DNA of 64,000 nt from Burkholderiaceae bacterium DAT-1 (GCA_019084025.1 JAHRBI010000005.1:419423-483422), one strand, 5' to 3'; counted from the stretch's first letter, positions 16,972 to 26,764 are shown. Program-made: numbers and translations. Notes: generated from the letters alone by a model not told the origin.

Positions 16972-18591
16972 TTATACACGATACACTTCCAGCATCTTGC
17001 TCATAGCCAGCGATGCTTCATTCAATTTCATGGCGAGGTCATGTGTCTGGGTTGCGACATGATTATTCACCTCGGCCATTTGCGCCACTTGCTCAACCCG
17101 CTTGGCAATCTGTTCGCTGGCAATTCGCTGCTCTTTCATGGCACTGGCAATATCATTGGCGATTGCGGTGCTGCTACGCGTGCTATCGGCAATTCTGGCC
17201 ACCAGGTCTCGCGATTCGCCCCCCTTCTCGACGCCGCTTCGCACGGAATCGACTGCCCCCACCATTCTCTGTGATACCGCCGCAGCACCTTGCTGGATCA
17301 TGCTGACCATGCGCGAGATTTCGCCTGTAGATGATGACGTACGCTCCGCGAGCTTCCTCACCTCATCCGCCACCACCGCGAATCCTCGACCTTGCTCGCC
17401 TGCTCGGGCAGCCTCGATGGCCGCATTCAATGCCAGTAAATTGGTCTGATCTGCCACATCCTTGATCACGCCTACCACCACACCAATCTGGTGCCCGTTT
17501 TCATCGAGCGTGCGCATCATTGCAGCTGTTTCCTCCACAATCCGCGCCACATCCTCAACGGTTGAGACACTTCCATTAATGGCTGCCAGCCCTTCCTGAG
17601 CAGCAAGCTGCGCATCCTGTGTCAACTGGCTTGCATCCGATGTCTGATCCGCCACGTGCGACACGCTGGTGGTCATCTCCTCAACAGTGGACGCCATGGC
17701 AGAAGAAGCCTGACTCTGCGATCCCGCACTACTTGCAAGCTCATTGGCCGTTTGCGAGAGCGCCTGAGCATGCGACTGCAATTCCCTAGCCTGACCATGC
17801 ATCGCTTTAAAGCTGTCCTGCAACTCAGCAACAAGCGCATTAAACGCCTTGAGCATGGCGGCGATTTCATCATCCCCTGTCACCTGGATGGTATGGGTGA
17901 AATCGCGCTCGCGTGTCACCCGACTGATTTCCGTACTTGCGCGACGGGTTTCATCGACGATACGCGACCAGGCGATGCGTGCAGTCCAAAGCAGCACAGC
18001 CATGGCACACAGACTTAATACAATCTGGAAGTTGCGGCCTTTTGACTCGATGCTTTCCATTTCCGCAACCGACACGGCCTCGGACTTGTGGTTGTACTCG
18101 ATATGTTTCTCGAAAGCTGTTTGTACTTCCTGCGCCAAAGCATGCAACTCAGGCAATGTAAGTTTGGCCTCATCCGGGCCAGACGCATCGTACTTTGCCC
18201 AGAGCTTATCCAAACTGCTCATATAGGCAGATAAAGCTTTACGATCCTCATTCAGAAACTTTAAGTCCTCGTCCGAATCCAGTAATTCCTTTTCGTAGCG
18301 ATTCAGAGCGTCCGTCACTTCCTGCCGGAAGGCCGTCGCACGTTCCCGTGCTTCTCTTCGCTCGGACTCCCCGGCGACAAGCAAGGCTGTCATGGTAGAG
18401 GTGCGGACTCGCAAAAATCGTGAATGCGCCAGATCGATTGCTTCAATCGACGGAATTATGGTGTGATGCAGATCTGCTGCCGCCAGTGTTGTTTTGTGGG
18501 TGGTATACATCCCGCCCAGCGCAGCAAATAATGACCCACCAATCGCAACTGCGATCAGCAGCAACAACCGTTGTGCAAGTGTCTTCACCAT
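16972..18591 (-). CDS. Methyl-accepting chemotaxis protein
   Basis: Inner-membrane chemoreceptor of about 539 aa. It has TM1 near residues 5-26, a four-helix-bundle periplasmic sensor (about 30-185), TM2 (about 187-206), HAMP, then a long coiled-coil signalling domain. The hairpin tip [38 protein letters not shown] is fully conserved, so it should couple to CheA/CheW. The C-terminus lacks a CheR-docking pentapeptide (it ends MLEVYRV). The second ATG (18591) is preferred because GGTGGA lies seven bases before it; an ATG four codons upstream has that element too close. The ligand is unknown. Confidence 0.93.
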   Translation of the reverse strand: MVKTLAQRLLLLIAVAIGGSLFAALGGMYTTHKTTLAAADLHHTIIPSIEAIDLAHSRFLRVRTSTMTALLVAGESERREARERATAFRQEVTDALNRYEKELLDSDEDLKFLNEDRKALSAYMSSLDKLWAKYDASGPDEAKLTLPELHALAQEVQTAFEKHIEYNHKSEAVSVAEMESIESKGRNFQIVLSLCAMAVLLWTARIAWSRIVDETRRASTEISRVTRERDFTHTIQVTGDDEIAAMLKAFNALVAELQDSFKAMHGQARELQSHAQALSQTANELASSAGSQSQASSAMASTVEEMTTSVSHVADQTSDASQLTQDAQLAAQEGLAAINGSVSTVEDVARIVEETAAMMRTLDENGHQIGVVVGVIKDVADQTNLLALNAAIEAARAGEQGRGFAVVADEVRKLAERTSSSTGEISRMVSMIQQGAAAVSQRMVGAVDSVRSGVEKGGESRDLVARIADSTRSSTAIANDIASAMKEQRIASEQIAKRVEQVAQMAEVNNHVATQTHDLAMKLNEASLAMSKMLEVYRV

Positions 18592-18703
18592 TGCGCATTC
18601 CACCCGACGTACATGTTTTGGAGTAAGTCCTCAACACTCAGGGTAGAACGCCTGTCATGCAATTCAAGCAGGAATGCCGATGTTTACACTTCTTGCGCCC
18701 AGC

Positions 18704-18732
18704 AAAAAGGGCACCCGTTTAAGGTGCCCTTT
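18704..18732 (-). terminator. Intrinsic terminator after pit
   Basis: AAAGGGCACC (18706-18715) pairs with GGTGCCCTTT (18723-18732) around a seven-base loop. On the minus strand it is followed by five U residues, a good terminator for the phosphate transporter gene. Confidence 0.8.
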
Positions 18733-18810
18733 GCGAGATGGCGGGATTGCCGGCGCTCTGTTACACAACACACGTAGCAGGCATACCCCGTCCCGGACGC
18801 ATGATGGCTA

Positions 18811-20283
18811 TCAACCGAACAGCTTGGTTGCCAGCCAGAACAGACCGGCAGAGAGCAGAATCGCTGCAGGAAGCGTCAGCACCCAGGCGATCAGGATGTT
18901 TTTGATGGTGCCACGGTGGATACCCACACCATGTCCAACCATCCCCCCAGCCACTGCCGACGACAGAATATGCGTGGTGGAAACGGGTACGCCCATGCCA
19001 GTGGACACGCCGATACCGCAGGCCGCCACAATCTGTGCAACCATACCTTGACCGTAAGTCATACCACCACGGCCGATTTTTTCGCCGACGGTTAATACCA
19101 CGCGCTTCCAGCCAACCATGGTACCGATACCCAGCGCGAGTGCAACTGCGACAATCGCCCACACTGGTGCATATTCGATGGTTGCGGTGAGATCTTTGCG
19201 CAGTACTTCCAGATCAGCCTTGTCACGTGCTGGCAGGGCGATCTTTTTGCTCACTTTTTTAGCTACATCGTCCAGACACAGCAAATCGTGACGCACACGA
19301 GTACGCATCTCAGCAGACAGCTGGTGATAGTCGTTCACGCCTTCCAGTGCAGCGTGCACACTGTTCAGGGTGACTTCTGTTTGCTCCGGCTCGCACTTCA
19401 GTGTGGAAACACGACCGTTGCCATCCAGCTTACCCAGTGCCAGATAGTTGCCCACCAGCGCATGATTGCGCTGATAAAACTGCTGCAGATGAACAACTGC
19501 ATCACGTGTATGTTCAATCTGGTACGGCGTGCTATCAAGATTTGTGACGAAATTGCCGGGAGCCAGACCAATCAGCACCAGCATCAGCAGGCCAATGCCT
19601 TTCTGACCGTCATTGGAGCCATGGAAAAAGCTCACCAGCATGGAAGACAGCACCAGCGTCAGGCGAGTCCAGAATGGCGGGTGCTTTTTGCCGTCCACTG
19701 CGCGTCGCTCTTCGGGCGTCTTGTTGATCTTTGACAGCGGCCAGAAGCGACGGATCATCACCAATCCCAGGAAAGCCGCCAGAAAGCCCGCCATTGGCGA
19801 GATCACCAGTGACAAGCCAATATCGTAAGCCTTCCCCCAGTTAACGCCCGAGGCCACCGGAATACCATTCATGAGCGCATTGGCCAGACCAACACCCAAC
19901 ATGGAACCGATCAGTGTGTGCGAACTGGACGCCGGAATACCGAAAAACCAGGTGCCGAGATTCCAGATAATTGCAGCTGCCAGCAGTGAAAACACCATCA
20001 CTAGTCCGTGACTGGCATTCACATTCAGCAACATTTCAACAGGCAGTAAGTGGACGATGGCATATGCCACACCTACACCACCGGTCATCACACCCAGGAA
20101 ATTACAGAAACCAGACAATGCCACAGCCTTGTTGGGTGTCATTGCATTGGTATAGATAACGGTCGCAACCGCATTAGCGGTGTCGTGGAATCCGTTAATA
20201 AATTCAAAAGCCAGCACGAACGCAAGCGCGACGAATAAGCTTGTCGCAGCCATGACATCGAGACCGGTCAACATGTCAAACAT
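18811..20283 (-). CDS. pit: Inorganic phosphate transporter (PiT family)
   Basis: 490-aa low-affinity phosphate:cation symporter. Both PiT signature repeats are visible: GFHDTANAVATVIYTNAM near the N-terminus and GSNDGQKGIGLLMLVLIG in the middle, with a related block VSTTHILSSAVAGGMVG near the C-terminus. About ten transmembrane segments flank a cytoplasmic loop (about residues 250-350). The loop contains charged helices (LQQFYQRNHALVGNY...), as in PitA. No PhoU-like gene accompanies it. The promoter must lie in the 109-base gap shared with the divergent M14-like gene. Confidence 0.93.
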   Translation of the reverse strand: MFDMLTGLDVMAATSLFVALAFVLAFEFINGFHDTANAVATVIYTNAMTPNKAVALSGFCNFLGVMTGGVGVAYAIVHLLPVEMLLNVNASHGLVMVFSLLAAAIIWNLGTWFFGIPASSSHTLIGSMLGVGLANALMNGIPVASGVNWGKAYDIGLSLVISPMAGFLAAFLGLVMIRRFWPLSKINKTPEERRAVDGKKHPPFWTRLTLVLSSMLVSFFHGSNDGQKGIGLLMLVLIGLAPGNFVTNLDSTPYQIEHTRDAVVHLQQFYQRNHALVGNYLALGKLDGNGRVSTLKCEPEQTEVTLNSVHAALEGVNDYHQLSAEMRTRVRHDLLCLDDVAKKVSKKIALPARDKADLEVLRKDLTATIEYAPVWAIVAVALALGIGTMVGWKRVVLTVGEKIGRGGMTYGQGMVAQIVAACGIGVSTGMGVPVSTTHILSSAVAGGMVGHGVGIHRGTIKNILIAWVLTLPAAILLSAGLFWLATKLFG

Positions 20284-20392
20284 GGTGTTCTACATTCTTT
20301 CTACGCGAAAGGCGTAATTATCCCAGTTTTTACCGTTTGTTTACAGCACCATTTTTGGAGCGTTAGTTGCTGCATCGCAAACAGGCCGCACT

Positions 20393-21475
20393 ATGCTTAA
20401 GAGAGCCATTTCAGGATGTCTATCCATGGTTAAATCCGTGCTGCACGAGCTAAACGAACTTGAACGCATTCTGGAGCAGGGCAAACATCTCTTCAGAAGC
20501 AGCATAGAATGCATCGTGCCCTGCCACCAGCATCGTTTCCCCATTTACGTTGCCACGCTGGGCAGCCAAGATCCGGCTGCGCCTGCTGTCGGATTTTTTG
20601 GCGGGATTCACGGACTTGAAGGAATTGGCACCCGTATTCTGCTGGCCTTCATGCACAACCTGACGATCCGGCTACGCTGGGATACATCCCTTGCCGCGCA
20701 GCTGGAACATGTGCGCCTTGTATTCATGCCACTGATCAATCCGGGTGGCATGCATGCACGAACCCGCGCCAATCCCAACGGGGTAGATTTGATGCGCAAC
20801 GCTCCGGTTGAAGCATCAGAAACCGTCCCTTTGCTGGTAGGTGGTCAGCGCATTAGCCACCACCTCCCCTGGTTTCGCGGCCTGGCAGGAGCCGACATGG
20901 AAATTGAAAGTCAGGCGCTTGCCCGCGTTGTGCGACGTGAGTTGCTCGTCCGGCCATTTAGCCTTGCACTCGACTGTCACTCGGGATTTGGCCTGCGCGA
21001 CCGCATCTGGTTTCCGTGGGCACACAGCCGACGTCCGCACCCGCGCATTGCCGAACTGCATGCACTCAAATCCTTATTTGAGGACTCTTACCCGCATCAT
21101 CCCTATATTTTCGAGCCGCAATGCCAGCAATACCTGACGCATGGCGATTTATGGGACTACCTGAGTCTCGAAGCACAAGCGCAGCCCCATACAACATTGC
21201 TTCCCCTGACACTGGAGCTTGGCTCCTGGCTATGGGTCAAAAAGAATCCTAAGCAATTGCTGACCCTGTCCGGGATGTTCAATCCACTGGTGCCACATCG
21301 GGAGCAACGAGTGTTGCGCGGCCATCTGCTTTGGTTCGATTTTCTGGTTCGCGCCACTTCCGCCTGGACACTATGGCAACCCGATGCAACGCTGCGTCGG
21401 GCGCTAGAGCAAGCGGCAACCCAGCAATGGTTTCCTCATCTTGCAACATTGGCAGAACAGGATATCAGCCGATGA
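20393..21475 (+). CDS. M14-family zinc carboxypeptidase-like / aspartoacylase-like hydrolase
   Basis: 360-aa protein with the M14/succinylglutamate-desuccinylase fold. Zinc ligands are visible in HGLEG (His and Glu, about residues 73-76) and DCHSGFG (His near 203). Substrate-binding residues lie in NPGGMHARTRANPNGVDLMRN, and the catalytic Glu is in LTLELGSW near 285. This layout matches deacylases or small carboxypeptidases of the DUF2817/M14 type. The substrate cannot be inferred. The first ATG is used; one 11 codons later (20426) is also possible. It is divergent from pit and followed by an alpha/beta hydrolase gene 19 bases on, probably in one operon. Confidence 0.78.
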   Translation: MLKRAISGCLSMVKSVLHELNELERILEQGKHLFRSSIECIVPCHQHRFPIYVATLGSQDPAAPAVGFFGGIHGLEGIGTRILLAFMHNLTIRLRWDTSLAAQLEHVRLVFMPLINPGGMHARTRANPNGVDLMRNAPVEASETVPLLVGGQRISHHLPWFRGLAGADMEIESQALARVVRRELLVRPFSLALDCHSGFGLRDRIWFPWAHSRRPHPRIAELHALKSLFEDSYPHHPYIFEPQCQQYLTHGDLWDYLSLEAQAQPHTTLLPLTLELGSWLWVKKNPKQLLTLSGMFNPLVPHREQRVLRGHLLWFDFLVRATSAWTLWQPDATLRRALEQAATQQWFPHLATLAEQDISR

Positions 21476-21494
21476 ACACACCGGGATCCACAAG

Positions 21495-22262
21495 ATGGCC
21501 ACCCTAGTTTTGCTAAGAGGGCTTGTGCGTGAACAGGGGCACTGGGGAACATTTCCCGCGCAGCTGCAAGCAGCGTTCCCTGCATGCCATGTTGTCACGC
21601 CCGATATTGCAGGTAATGGCAGCCGCCACCTCGAACGTAGTCCATCAACCATCCACAATATGATGCTGGATGTTAGAGCCAATCTGCTCAATGCCGGCAT
21701 GGCTGCACCATTTCATCTGATCGCGCTATCCATGGGCGGGATGATTGCAATGGAGTGGGTGCATTGCTTCCCTGACGAGATTGGCAAAAGCGTATTAATC
21801 AACAGCAGCGCCCGAACACTGAATCCCTTCTGGGATCGACTGCGCCCCGGAAACTATCCAGGCTTGCTGTGCATCTGTCTGGGTTTGATGGATGTTGCGG
21901 CCCGTGAGCAGTGGATTTTTAGACGCACCTGCAAACAGGCATCCAGCGCACTCATCGACAGATGGTGCAATATTGCTCGGCAACATCCTGTTAGCCAGCT
22001 CAATGCAGTCCGGCAATTATTCGCTGCTGCTCGATTTAAGCCACAGGCCCCTGCTGTTCCGAGCGTACTTCACTGCATAACCAGTGCCGGTGATCAGCTC
22101 GTTCATCCCCGCTGTACGTTTCGTATGAGCTCTGCCTGGCACTTACCCGTCCATTTACACCCAACAGCAGGCCATGACCTTCCGGCTGATGATCCGGCAT
22201 GGCTAATCCAGACACTGCAATCTATCTTGCCTGCCTCCTGTATCAACCCTCCTTGCAGTTGA
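21495..22262 (+). CDS. Alpha/beta hydrolase
   Basis: About 255-aa serine hydrolase. The first strands MATLVLLRGLVREQGHW form the oxyanion region. The nucleophile elbow is ALSMGG (Ala instead of the usual first Gly), near residue 85. Later come a possible acid in SAGDQLVHP and the catalytic His in AGHDLPADDP. The ATG at 21495 is chosen because the protein family begins there. It follows the M14-like gene closely and ends 93 bases before a membrane-protein gene. Substrate unknown; an esterase or acyl hydrolase is likely. Confidence 0.78.
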   Translation: MATLVLLRGLVREQGHWGTFPAQLQAAFPACHVVTPDIAGNGSRHLERSPSTIHNMMLDVRANLLNAGMAAPFHLIALSMGGMIAMEWVHCFPDEIGKSVLINSSARTLNPFWDRLRPGNYPGLLCICLGLMDVAAREQWIFRRTCKQASSALIDRWCNIARQHPVSQLNAVRQLFAAARFKPQAPAVPSVLHCITSAGDQLVHPRCTFRMSSAWHLPVHLHPTAGHDLPADDPAWLIQTLQSILPASCINPPCS

Positions 22263-22355
22263 TTCCGCGTTCTATGCAGTTTGTCGCAATTCGGGAGACC
22301 CTCTTCCTTTGCCGCAATAAGCTTCAATCATCAAAACGCAACAAGGAGCGACATC

Positions 22356-22820
22356 ATGGATAGCATCGAAAACAAAGTTGAAAGTGCAGAGACCCCGGTC
22401 GCCACTGTCACTGCGACTGACAAGCCCGAAACCCGTATTTCAGTTGCCCCCAAGCGCCGCTGGTTGAAAATAACCGGCTGGATATTGGTAGTCTTAACCT
22501 TGTTGCTGGCACTGGCCACTGGTATCTGCGTCCATGAGGGATTGGTCGTCATTGATGGCGAACCCGCCATTGGTCTGGCAGGATTTGGCATCGGCATGGC
22601 CGCGCTCGCAGGTGGTATTTTGATTGTCGTGCTCGCTGTCGCATTTGCGATCATCTGTGCTGTCGGAGCGGGTGTGTTTGCAGCGCTGATCGTGGCGGGC
22701 GCACTTCTGGCAGCGGTGTTCTCTGTACTCGCAGTGCTGTCACCCATCCTTGTACCGATTGCAATCGCCGGGTACGTTATCTACCGGATCGTGCGTAAAC
22801 CATCGGTTTCGGCATCCTGA
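22356..22820 (+). CDS. Hypothetical small multi-pass membrane protein
   Basis: 154-aa protein I cannot assign. A polar N-terminal stretch of about 40 residues is followed by three or four hydrophobic segments rich in A, V, L, I and G (about 45-67, 80-130, 132-148), ending in a basic tail YRIVRKPS. The ATG at 22356 has a strong AAGGAG site, so the longer frame upstream is discarded. It ends just before a bidirectional terminator. No catalytic residues are visible. Confidence 0.72.
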   Translation: MDSIENKVESAETPVATVTATDKPETRISVAPKRRWLKITGWILVVLTLLLALATGICVHEGLVVIDGEPAIGLAGFGIGMAALAGGILIVVLAVAFAIICAVGAGVFAALIVAGALLAAVFSVLAVLSPILVPIAIAGYVIYRIVRKPSVSAS

Positions 22821-22852
22821 TCCATCCCTGCACGCATCTGCACTACTCAATG

Positions 22853-22878
22853 AAAAGGCCCGAAGAATCGGGCCTTTT
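22853..22878. terminator. Bidirectional terminator between membrane-protein gene and bactofilin gene
   Basis: AAAAGGCCCG-AAGAAT-CGGGCCTTTT is a perfect ten-pair stem with A and T tracts on both sides. It sits between convergent genes and can serve both strands. Confidence 0.85.
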
Positions 22879-22906
22879 GTGCTATCTGGCGGCTGGTCAG
22901 TAACAA

Positions 22907-23356
22907 TCAGCTTTCGACCTTATCAATCTGCGGAGCGGCTTCCTTTGCAGATTTCTTTGCGGACACCGTACCGGAGGCAACAGGCGCACTACCGGGTGTA
23001 CCCGCGTGAATAAGCTGTCCGGAAACAACGGCACCGGGGTGCATTTCCAGTGTTGAATAATGCACGTCGCCCTTTACCTTGCACTTCGACTGCAACTCAA
23101 GGAAATGCGAGGCATGAATCGGCCCCTCCACCGTGCCATTGAGCATCATATGGCCAACACGAATCGCACCGGTGATTCTAGCCTTTTCGCTCACGACCAG
23201 CGTTGTGGCCTTACCTTCTTCGCCAATCACATCACCACAGACTTCGCCATCAATGCGCAAGCCGCCTGCAAAGGTAATTGACCCGTTGATGCGCGTCTCA
23301 AGACCAATCAGGCTATCGATCCGCGTAGTTGCTTTCTGCTTCTTGTTCCCGAACAC
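22907..23356 (-). CDS. Bactofilin (polymer-forming cytoskeletal protein)
   Basis: 149-aa bactofilin. The central domain (about residues 12-112) shows the right-handed beta-helix repeat pattern: INGSITFAGGLRIDGEVCGDV..., VVSEKARITGAIRV, LNGTVEGPIHAS and VKGDVHYSTLEMHPGAVVSG. The ends are short and disordered, with an A/K/E-rich C-terminal tail. Bactofilins self-assemble without nucleotide and organise cell-wall or polar machinery. The start is GTG with AAGGGG upstream. It begins two bases after the DUF6776 gene stops, so the two are co-translated and probably act together at the envelope. Confidence 0.92.
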   Translation of the reverse strand: MFGNKKQKATTRIDSLIGLETRINGSITFAGGLRIDGEVCGDVIGEEGKATTLVVSEKARITGAIRVGHMMLNGTVEGPIHASHFLELQSKCKVKGDVHYSTLEMHPGAVVSGQLIHAGTPGSAPVASGTVSAKKSAKEAAPQIDKVES

Positions 23357-23358
23357 GA

Positions 23359-24045
23359 TTACCCCTTTACTTCAAAGAGTCGCGACAATTTTGCCCGGCC
23401 GTCTCCAGCCCCGAATACTCGTACTTCTACCTGTTTCAAGCGGGCACCCTCGGGCACCTCAACCATGGATTCAACGCGATGGAAACGAACCACCGAAATA
23501 GGTAAACGCGGAACTGGCTTGGTCAGCTTAGCCAACTGGCCCTTCAATTCATAGGTCAGCACAAAGTCTACCTCACCCTTGAAGACATCGGACTTGGCCT
23601 GACCCTGCACCATCACCATACCCAGCAAATATCGCCCATTGCCTTGTGCCTCTGCCTTGAATGTTTCCACGGTCAGACCCACGCTACCACTGCCGCGCGT
23701 CAGCAGGGACTCATAGAACGCCACCTGATCACGCAAGCCACGGTTTTCGTTATGTAGCTGCTGAATTTCCTTTGCTAGCGACTGGTGCGTGGTGACCTCC
23801 ACGCGCATTTCCTGAGACATGGTCTGAATCTTTTGCGTCATATCCGCAATCAGATCGGTCTGCTTCTGTGCGAAACGCTGCGCCTCTTTGGGGAGCAGGA
23901 TTTTCTCTGCGTTACGGCCAGCATCATAACCAGCCTCAAAGCTGAGCCACCCGCCGATTGCAAGCACGCCCCCCCCTAGTAGCAGAAACAGAAGCTTAAG
24001 CTGCCAGGGCAAGCGCCGACGGACTGCGATGTCGGCATCGGCCAT
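23359..24045 (-). CDS. DUF6776-family membrane protein with coiled coil
   Basis: About 228-aa protein. One transmembrane segment near residues 15-37 is followed by a periplasmic coiled coil (about 50-125, AQKQTDLIADMTQKIQTMSQEMR...LHNENRGLRDQVAFYESLL). A beta-rich C-terminal domain (about 130-228) completes it. This matches the DUF6776 family, commonly found between argC and bactofilin genes in betaproteobacteria. The ATG at 24045 is favoured by TTGGAA just upstream and by the MADADIAVRRRLPW start. Function is not established; pairing with bactofilin suggests a membrane anchor or periplasmic partner. Confidence 0.75.
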   Translation of the reverse strand: MADADIAVRRRLPWQLKLLFLLLGGGVLAIGGWLSFEAGYDAGRNAEKILLPKEAQRFAQKQTDLIADMTQKIQTMSQEMRVEVTTHQSLAKEIQQLHNENRGLRDQVAFYESLLTRGSGSVGLTVETFKAEAQGNGRYLLGMVMVQGQAKSDVFKGEVDFVLTYELKGQLAKLTKPVPRLPISVVRFHRVESMVEVPEGARLKQVEVRVFGAGDGRAKLSRLFEVKG

Positions 24046-24090
24046 GATTTTCCAACGCCTGCGCGCATTTCGCAGCATGCAGTCACTCCA

Positions 24091-25119
24091 TCAGGGTAGC
24101 AGCGGCACGATATCCAGACCCTGCGCTTCAGGCAGACCGAACATCAGATTCATGTTTTGCACCGCCTGACCAGCAGCACCCTTGACCAGATTATCGATCA
24201 CCGACAGGACAACGACCGTATCCCCACCCTGCGGGCGATGGACTGCTATGCGGCATACATTGGCGCCGCGAACAGAGCGGGTTTCGGGATGTGCGCCGGC
24301 AGGCAGGACATCGACGAAGTGTTCGTTTTGGTAGCGCTGCTCAAACAGCGCCTGCAGATCGACATCCTTGTTCAGGCGGCCATAGAGAGTCGCATGGATA
24401 CCACGAATCAAAGGCGTCAGATGCGGTACGAATGTCAGACCGATCTGCTCACCCGCCACACGCGCCAGACCCTGACGGATCTCGGGCAAGTGGCGGTGAC
24501 CTGAGACGCCGTATGCCTTGAAGTTATCGCCCGCTTCCGGAAACAGCGTATGCACTTCAGCCTTGCGGCCAGCGCCGGATACGCCGGACTTACAATCTGC
24601 GATCAGGGTGGCACGATCGATGACGCCTGCTTCAATCAAGGGTAAGAAGCCCAATTGAACAGCCGTTGGATAGCAGCCAGGATTGGCAATCAGACGCGCA
24701 TTGCGGATCTGCTCGCGATTGACTTCGGGCAAGCCGTAGACAGCTTCAGCAATCAATCGGGGGGATGCATGTGTGAGTCCGTACCATTTTTCCCATTCGG
24801 CTACATCCTTGATGCGGAAATCGGCCGCCAGATCAATGACGCGCACGCCAGCTGCAAGCAGGTTTTCTGCTTCATTCATGGCGATGCCGTTGGGCGTGGC
24901 AAAGAAGACCACATCGCACGTATCGAGCGCAGCTTCCTGTGGCTCGCTGAACTTGAGGTTAACCAGACCACGGAGGCTCGGGAACATGTCCGAAACGGGC
25001 ATGCCTGCCTCTTTGCGAGATGTAATGGCATGCAACTCGACGCCGGGATGGCGCGCCAACAGACGCATCAACTCAACACCGGTATAACCCGTTCCGCCAA
25101 CAATACCCACCTTGATCAT
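24091..25119 (-). CDS. argC: N-acetyl-gamma-glutamyl-phosphate reductase
   Basis: 342-aa cytoplasmic enzyme of arginine synthesis (NADPH reduction of N-acetylglutamyl phosphate). The N-terminal Rossmann motif is [17 protein letters not shown]. The catalytic Cys is in NPGCYPTA near residue 149, and HRHLPEI and [11 protein letters not shown] are conserved family blocks. The ATG at 25119 is selected because it precedes [11 protein letters not shown] and has GGAG upstream; the open frame extends 28 codons further without support. It is followed 45 bases on by the DUF6776 gene on the same strand. Confidence 0.95.
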   Translation of the reverse strand: MIKVGIVGGTGYTGVELMRLLARHPGVELHAITSRKEAGMPVSDMFPSLRGLVNLKFSEPQEAALDTCDVVFFATPNGIAMNEAENLLAAGVRVIDLAADFRIKDVAEWEKWYGLTHASPRLIAEAVYGLPEVNREQIRNARLIANPGCYPTAVQLGFLPLIEAGVIDRATLIADCKSGVSGAGRKAEVHTLFPEAGDNFKAYGVSGHRHLPEIRQGLARVAGEQIGLTFVPHLTPLIRGIHATLYGRLNKDVDLQALFEQRYQNEHFVDVLPAGAHPETRSVRGANVCRIAVHRPQGGDTVVVLSVIDNLVKGAAGQAVQNMNLMFGLPEAQGLDIVPLLP

Positions 25120-25297
25120 GCCATTCACTCCAGAACCTTGTGCAACAAAGCCGCGATCATACAGGAATGTGACCGCCTGTCGCATACGCTGATACGCCAG
25201 CATGCTCGAATAATTGCAGTCTAGATGGGAGTTGTGCCCGAATCACAACGAAACCGCACGCACCACTAGAACCTGTGGCTTGGTTGACGCAAAAACG

Positions 25298-25328
25298 AAA
25301 AAGCCACACGCATATACGTGTGGCTTTT
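25298..25328 (-). terminator. Terminator of rplM-rpsI operon
   Basis: AAAAGCCACACG (25299-25310) pairs with CGTGTGGCTTTT (25317-25328) around a CATATA loop. This is a strong stem with a U-tract on the minus strand, 73 bases after rpsI. Confidence 0.85.
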
Positions 25329-25400
25329 CGTCCGGCTCGCGCCGGCAATTCGAACGAATGCTGCGCGATCTGGAAACGCTTCCGCTCGGAATCCCGGCGA

Positions 25401-25793
25401 TTAACGCTTCGAGAATTGCTTGCGACGACGGGCGCCGTGCAGGCCGACCTTCTTACGCTCAACTTCACGAGCATCGCGGGTCACGAAGCCGGCGTGCGAC
25501 AGTGCAGGCTTCAGTGCAGCGTCGAAGTCGATCAGAGCACGGGTGATACCGTGACGGATCGCACCGGCCTGACCAGTTTCGCCACCACCACAGACATTCA
25601 CCAGAATGTCGAAGGTTTCAGCATTTTCGGTCAGCACCAGCGGCTGACGAACAACCATGCGACCAGTTTCGCGGGAGAAGAATTCGTCAACGGGCTTGCC
25701 GTTTACAACAATCTTACCGCTACCTTTTTGCAGGAAAACGCGGGCGACGGCGCTTTTGCGACGACCGGTTCCGTAGTAATACTTGCCTACCAT
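25401..25793 (-). CDS. rpsI: 30S ribosomal protein S9
   Basis: 130-aa ribosomal protein with the S9 signature: N-terminal [14 protein letters not shown], central [18 protein letters not shown] and the basic tail [19 protein letters not shown], whose terminal Lys-Arg reaches the P-site tRNA. Length is standard. It follows rplM by 28 bases in the universal rplM-rpsI operon and has a good AAGGA site. Confidence 0.98.
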   Translation of the reverse strand: MVGKYYYGTGRRKSAVARVFLQKGSGKIVVNGKPVDEFFSRETGRMVVRQPLVLTENAETFDILVNVCGGGETGQAGAIRHGITRALIDFDAALKPALSHAGFVTRDAREVERKKVGLHGARRRKQFSKR

Positions 25794-25821
25794 GCTGTCT
25801 GTCCTTGGATTCAGTTATGGA

Positions 25822-26250
25822 TTAGAACTCGAGGACTTTCGGCTGCTGCGCGGCATGTGGATGCTCTGCGCTAGCGTAGACCTTGAGCTTCTTGATCATG
25901 GCGTAGCCGAGCGGGCCCTTGGGCAACATGCCCTTGACAGCCTTTTCGATCACGCGTTCTGGGAAGCGTTCTTGCATTTCAGTGAAAGAACGCTCATAGA
26001 TACCGCCCGGGTAACCCGAGTGACGGAAATATTTCTTTTGATTGGCCTTATCACCAGTCACGCGCAGCTTACCTGCGTTTACAACAACGATGAAGTCACC
26101 GGTGTCAACGTGAGGGGTGTAGATGGCCTTATGCTTACCGCGCAGACGGTGGGCGATTTCGGCAGCGAGGCGACCCAACACCATATCGGTGGCGTCGACC
26201 ACGAACCAGTCGCGCGTAACCTCATGCGGCTTGGCGGAGAAGGTTTTCAT
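25822..26250 (-). CDS. rplM: 50S ribosomal protein L13
   Basis: 142-aa ribosomal protein, with [29 protein letters not shown] at the N-terminus and the family blocks [25 protein letters not shown] and [12 protein letters not shown]. The ATG at 26250 is supported by GGAAGAG upstream; the longer open frame has no site. First gene of the rplM-rpsI operon; its promoter lies in the AT-rich region just to the right. Confidence 0.98.
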   Translation of the reverse strand: MKTFSAKPHEVTRDWFVVDATDMVLGRLAAEIAHRLRGKHKAIYTPHVDTGDFIVVVNAGKLRVTGDKANQKKYFRHSGYPGGIYERSFTEMQERFPERVIEKAVKGMLPKGPLGYAMIKKLKVYASAEHPHAAQQPKVLEF

Positions 26251-26334
26251 GACAGCTCTTCCAGATTCGTTCGATTTACGGAAAGTCGCGCATTGTATTT
26301 GAAAAAACAAGGCCCTGTCAAACGCATCTCGCAA

Positions 26335-26764
26335 TCATGACAGACCCAAGGGTCTGCGCAACCCCGGCTAATAGTGTTAACCCGTGTATGTACAACGGGT
26401 TGCGGCCTTACTCAGGCCAGCCCTCCACTCTACCCTCAAGTGCAAAAAAAAGCGACCCGAATCTCGGGTCGCGCGAATTCCACCAAAGAAGGAGGATGGA
26501 GGAGACAACATCAAAGCACACACATTCGTGCACAGCCTCAATGCAGTCCTTATGGTAGACTCAACCCCCTCCCCGCGCAAGCACTTTTTTGATGCATTGC
26601 GACATTTAATAACTAACCAGAGATACATTAAGGGCTGAAAACCGCATTTTCCCGTTAAAAATCACACTTTTTAGAATATAGAATTCGATAGGGTTTGATT
26701 ATTTTGCATAAAAAGTGGCGCGACGCGGAAATTCAGCTTCATCTCTCCCCGGAAAGAAGACGCG
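26335..26764. other. Gene-poor region between rplM and OsmC-family gene
   Basis: About 430 bases with no convincing protein gene. It holds the rplM promoter area at the left, an orphan minus-strand intrinsic terminator at 26443-26472, and the AT-rich promoter area of the OsmC-family gene at the right (26640-26720, with TTGATTATTTTGCATAAAA). A short minus-strand transcript ending at the orphan terminator is possible. Confidence 0.5.
26443..26472 (-). terminator. Orphan intrinsic terminator
   Basis: GCGACCCGA (26452-26460) pairs with TCGGGTCGC (26464-26472) around a three-base loop, followed on the minus strand by eight U residues. It is a textbook terminator, but no minus-strand gene lies between it and coq7, which is some 770 bases away and has the OsmC gene antisense in between. 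Confidence 0.8.

Noticed and set aside
25120..25400. Possible erpA gene between argC and rpsI
   Set aside because: This gap often holds erpA in relatives, but no frame with the A-type carrier cysteines exists here; only the rplM-rpsI terminator is found.
26377..26628. 83-codon minus-strand frame across the orphan terminator
   Set aside because: It reads straight through the terminator stem and U-tract and has no convincing ribosome-binding site; a noncoding transcript or leader is more plausible.
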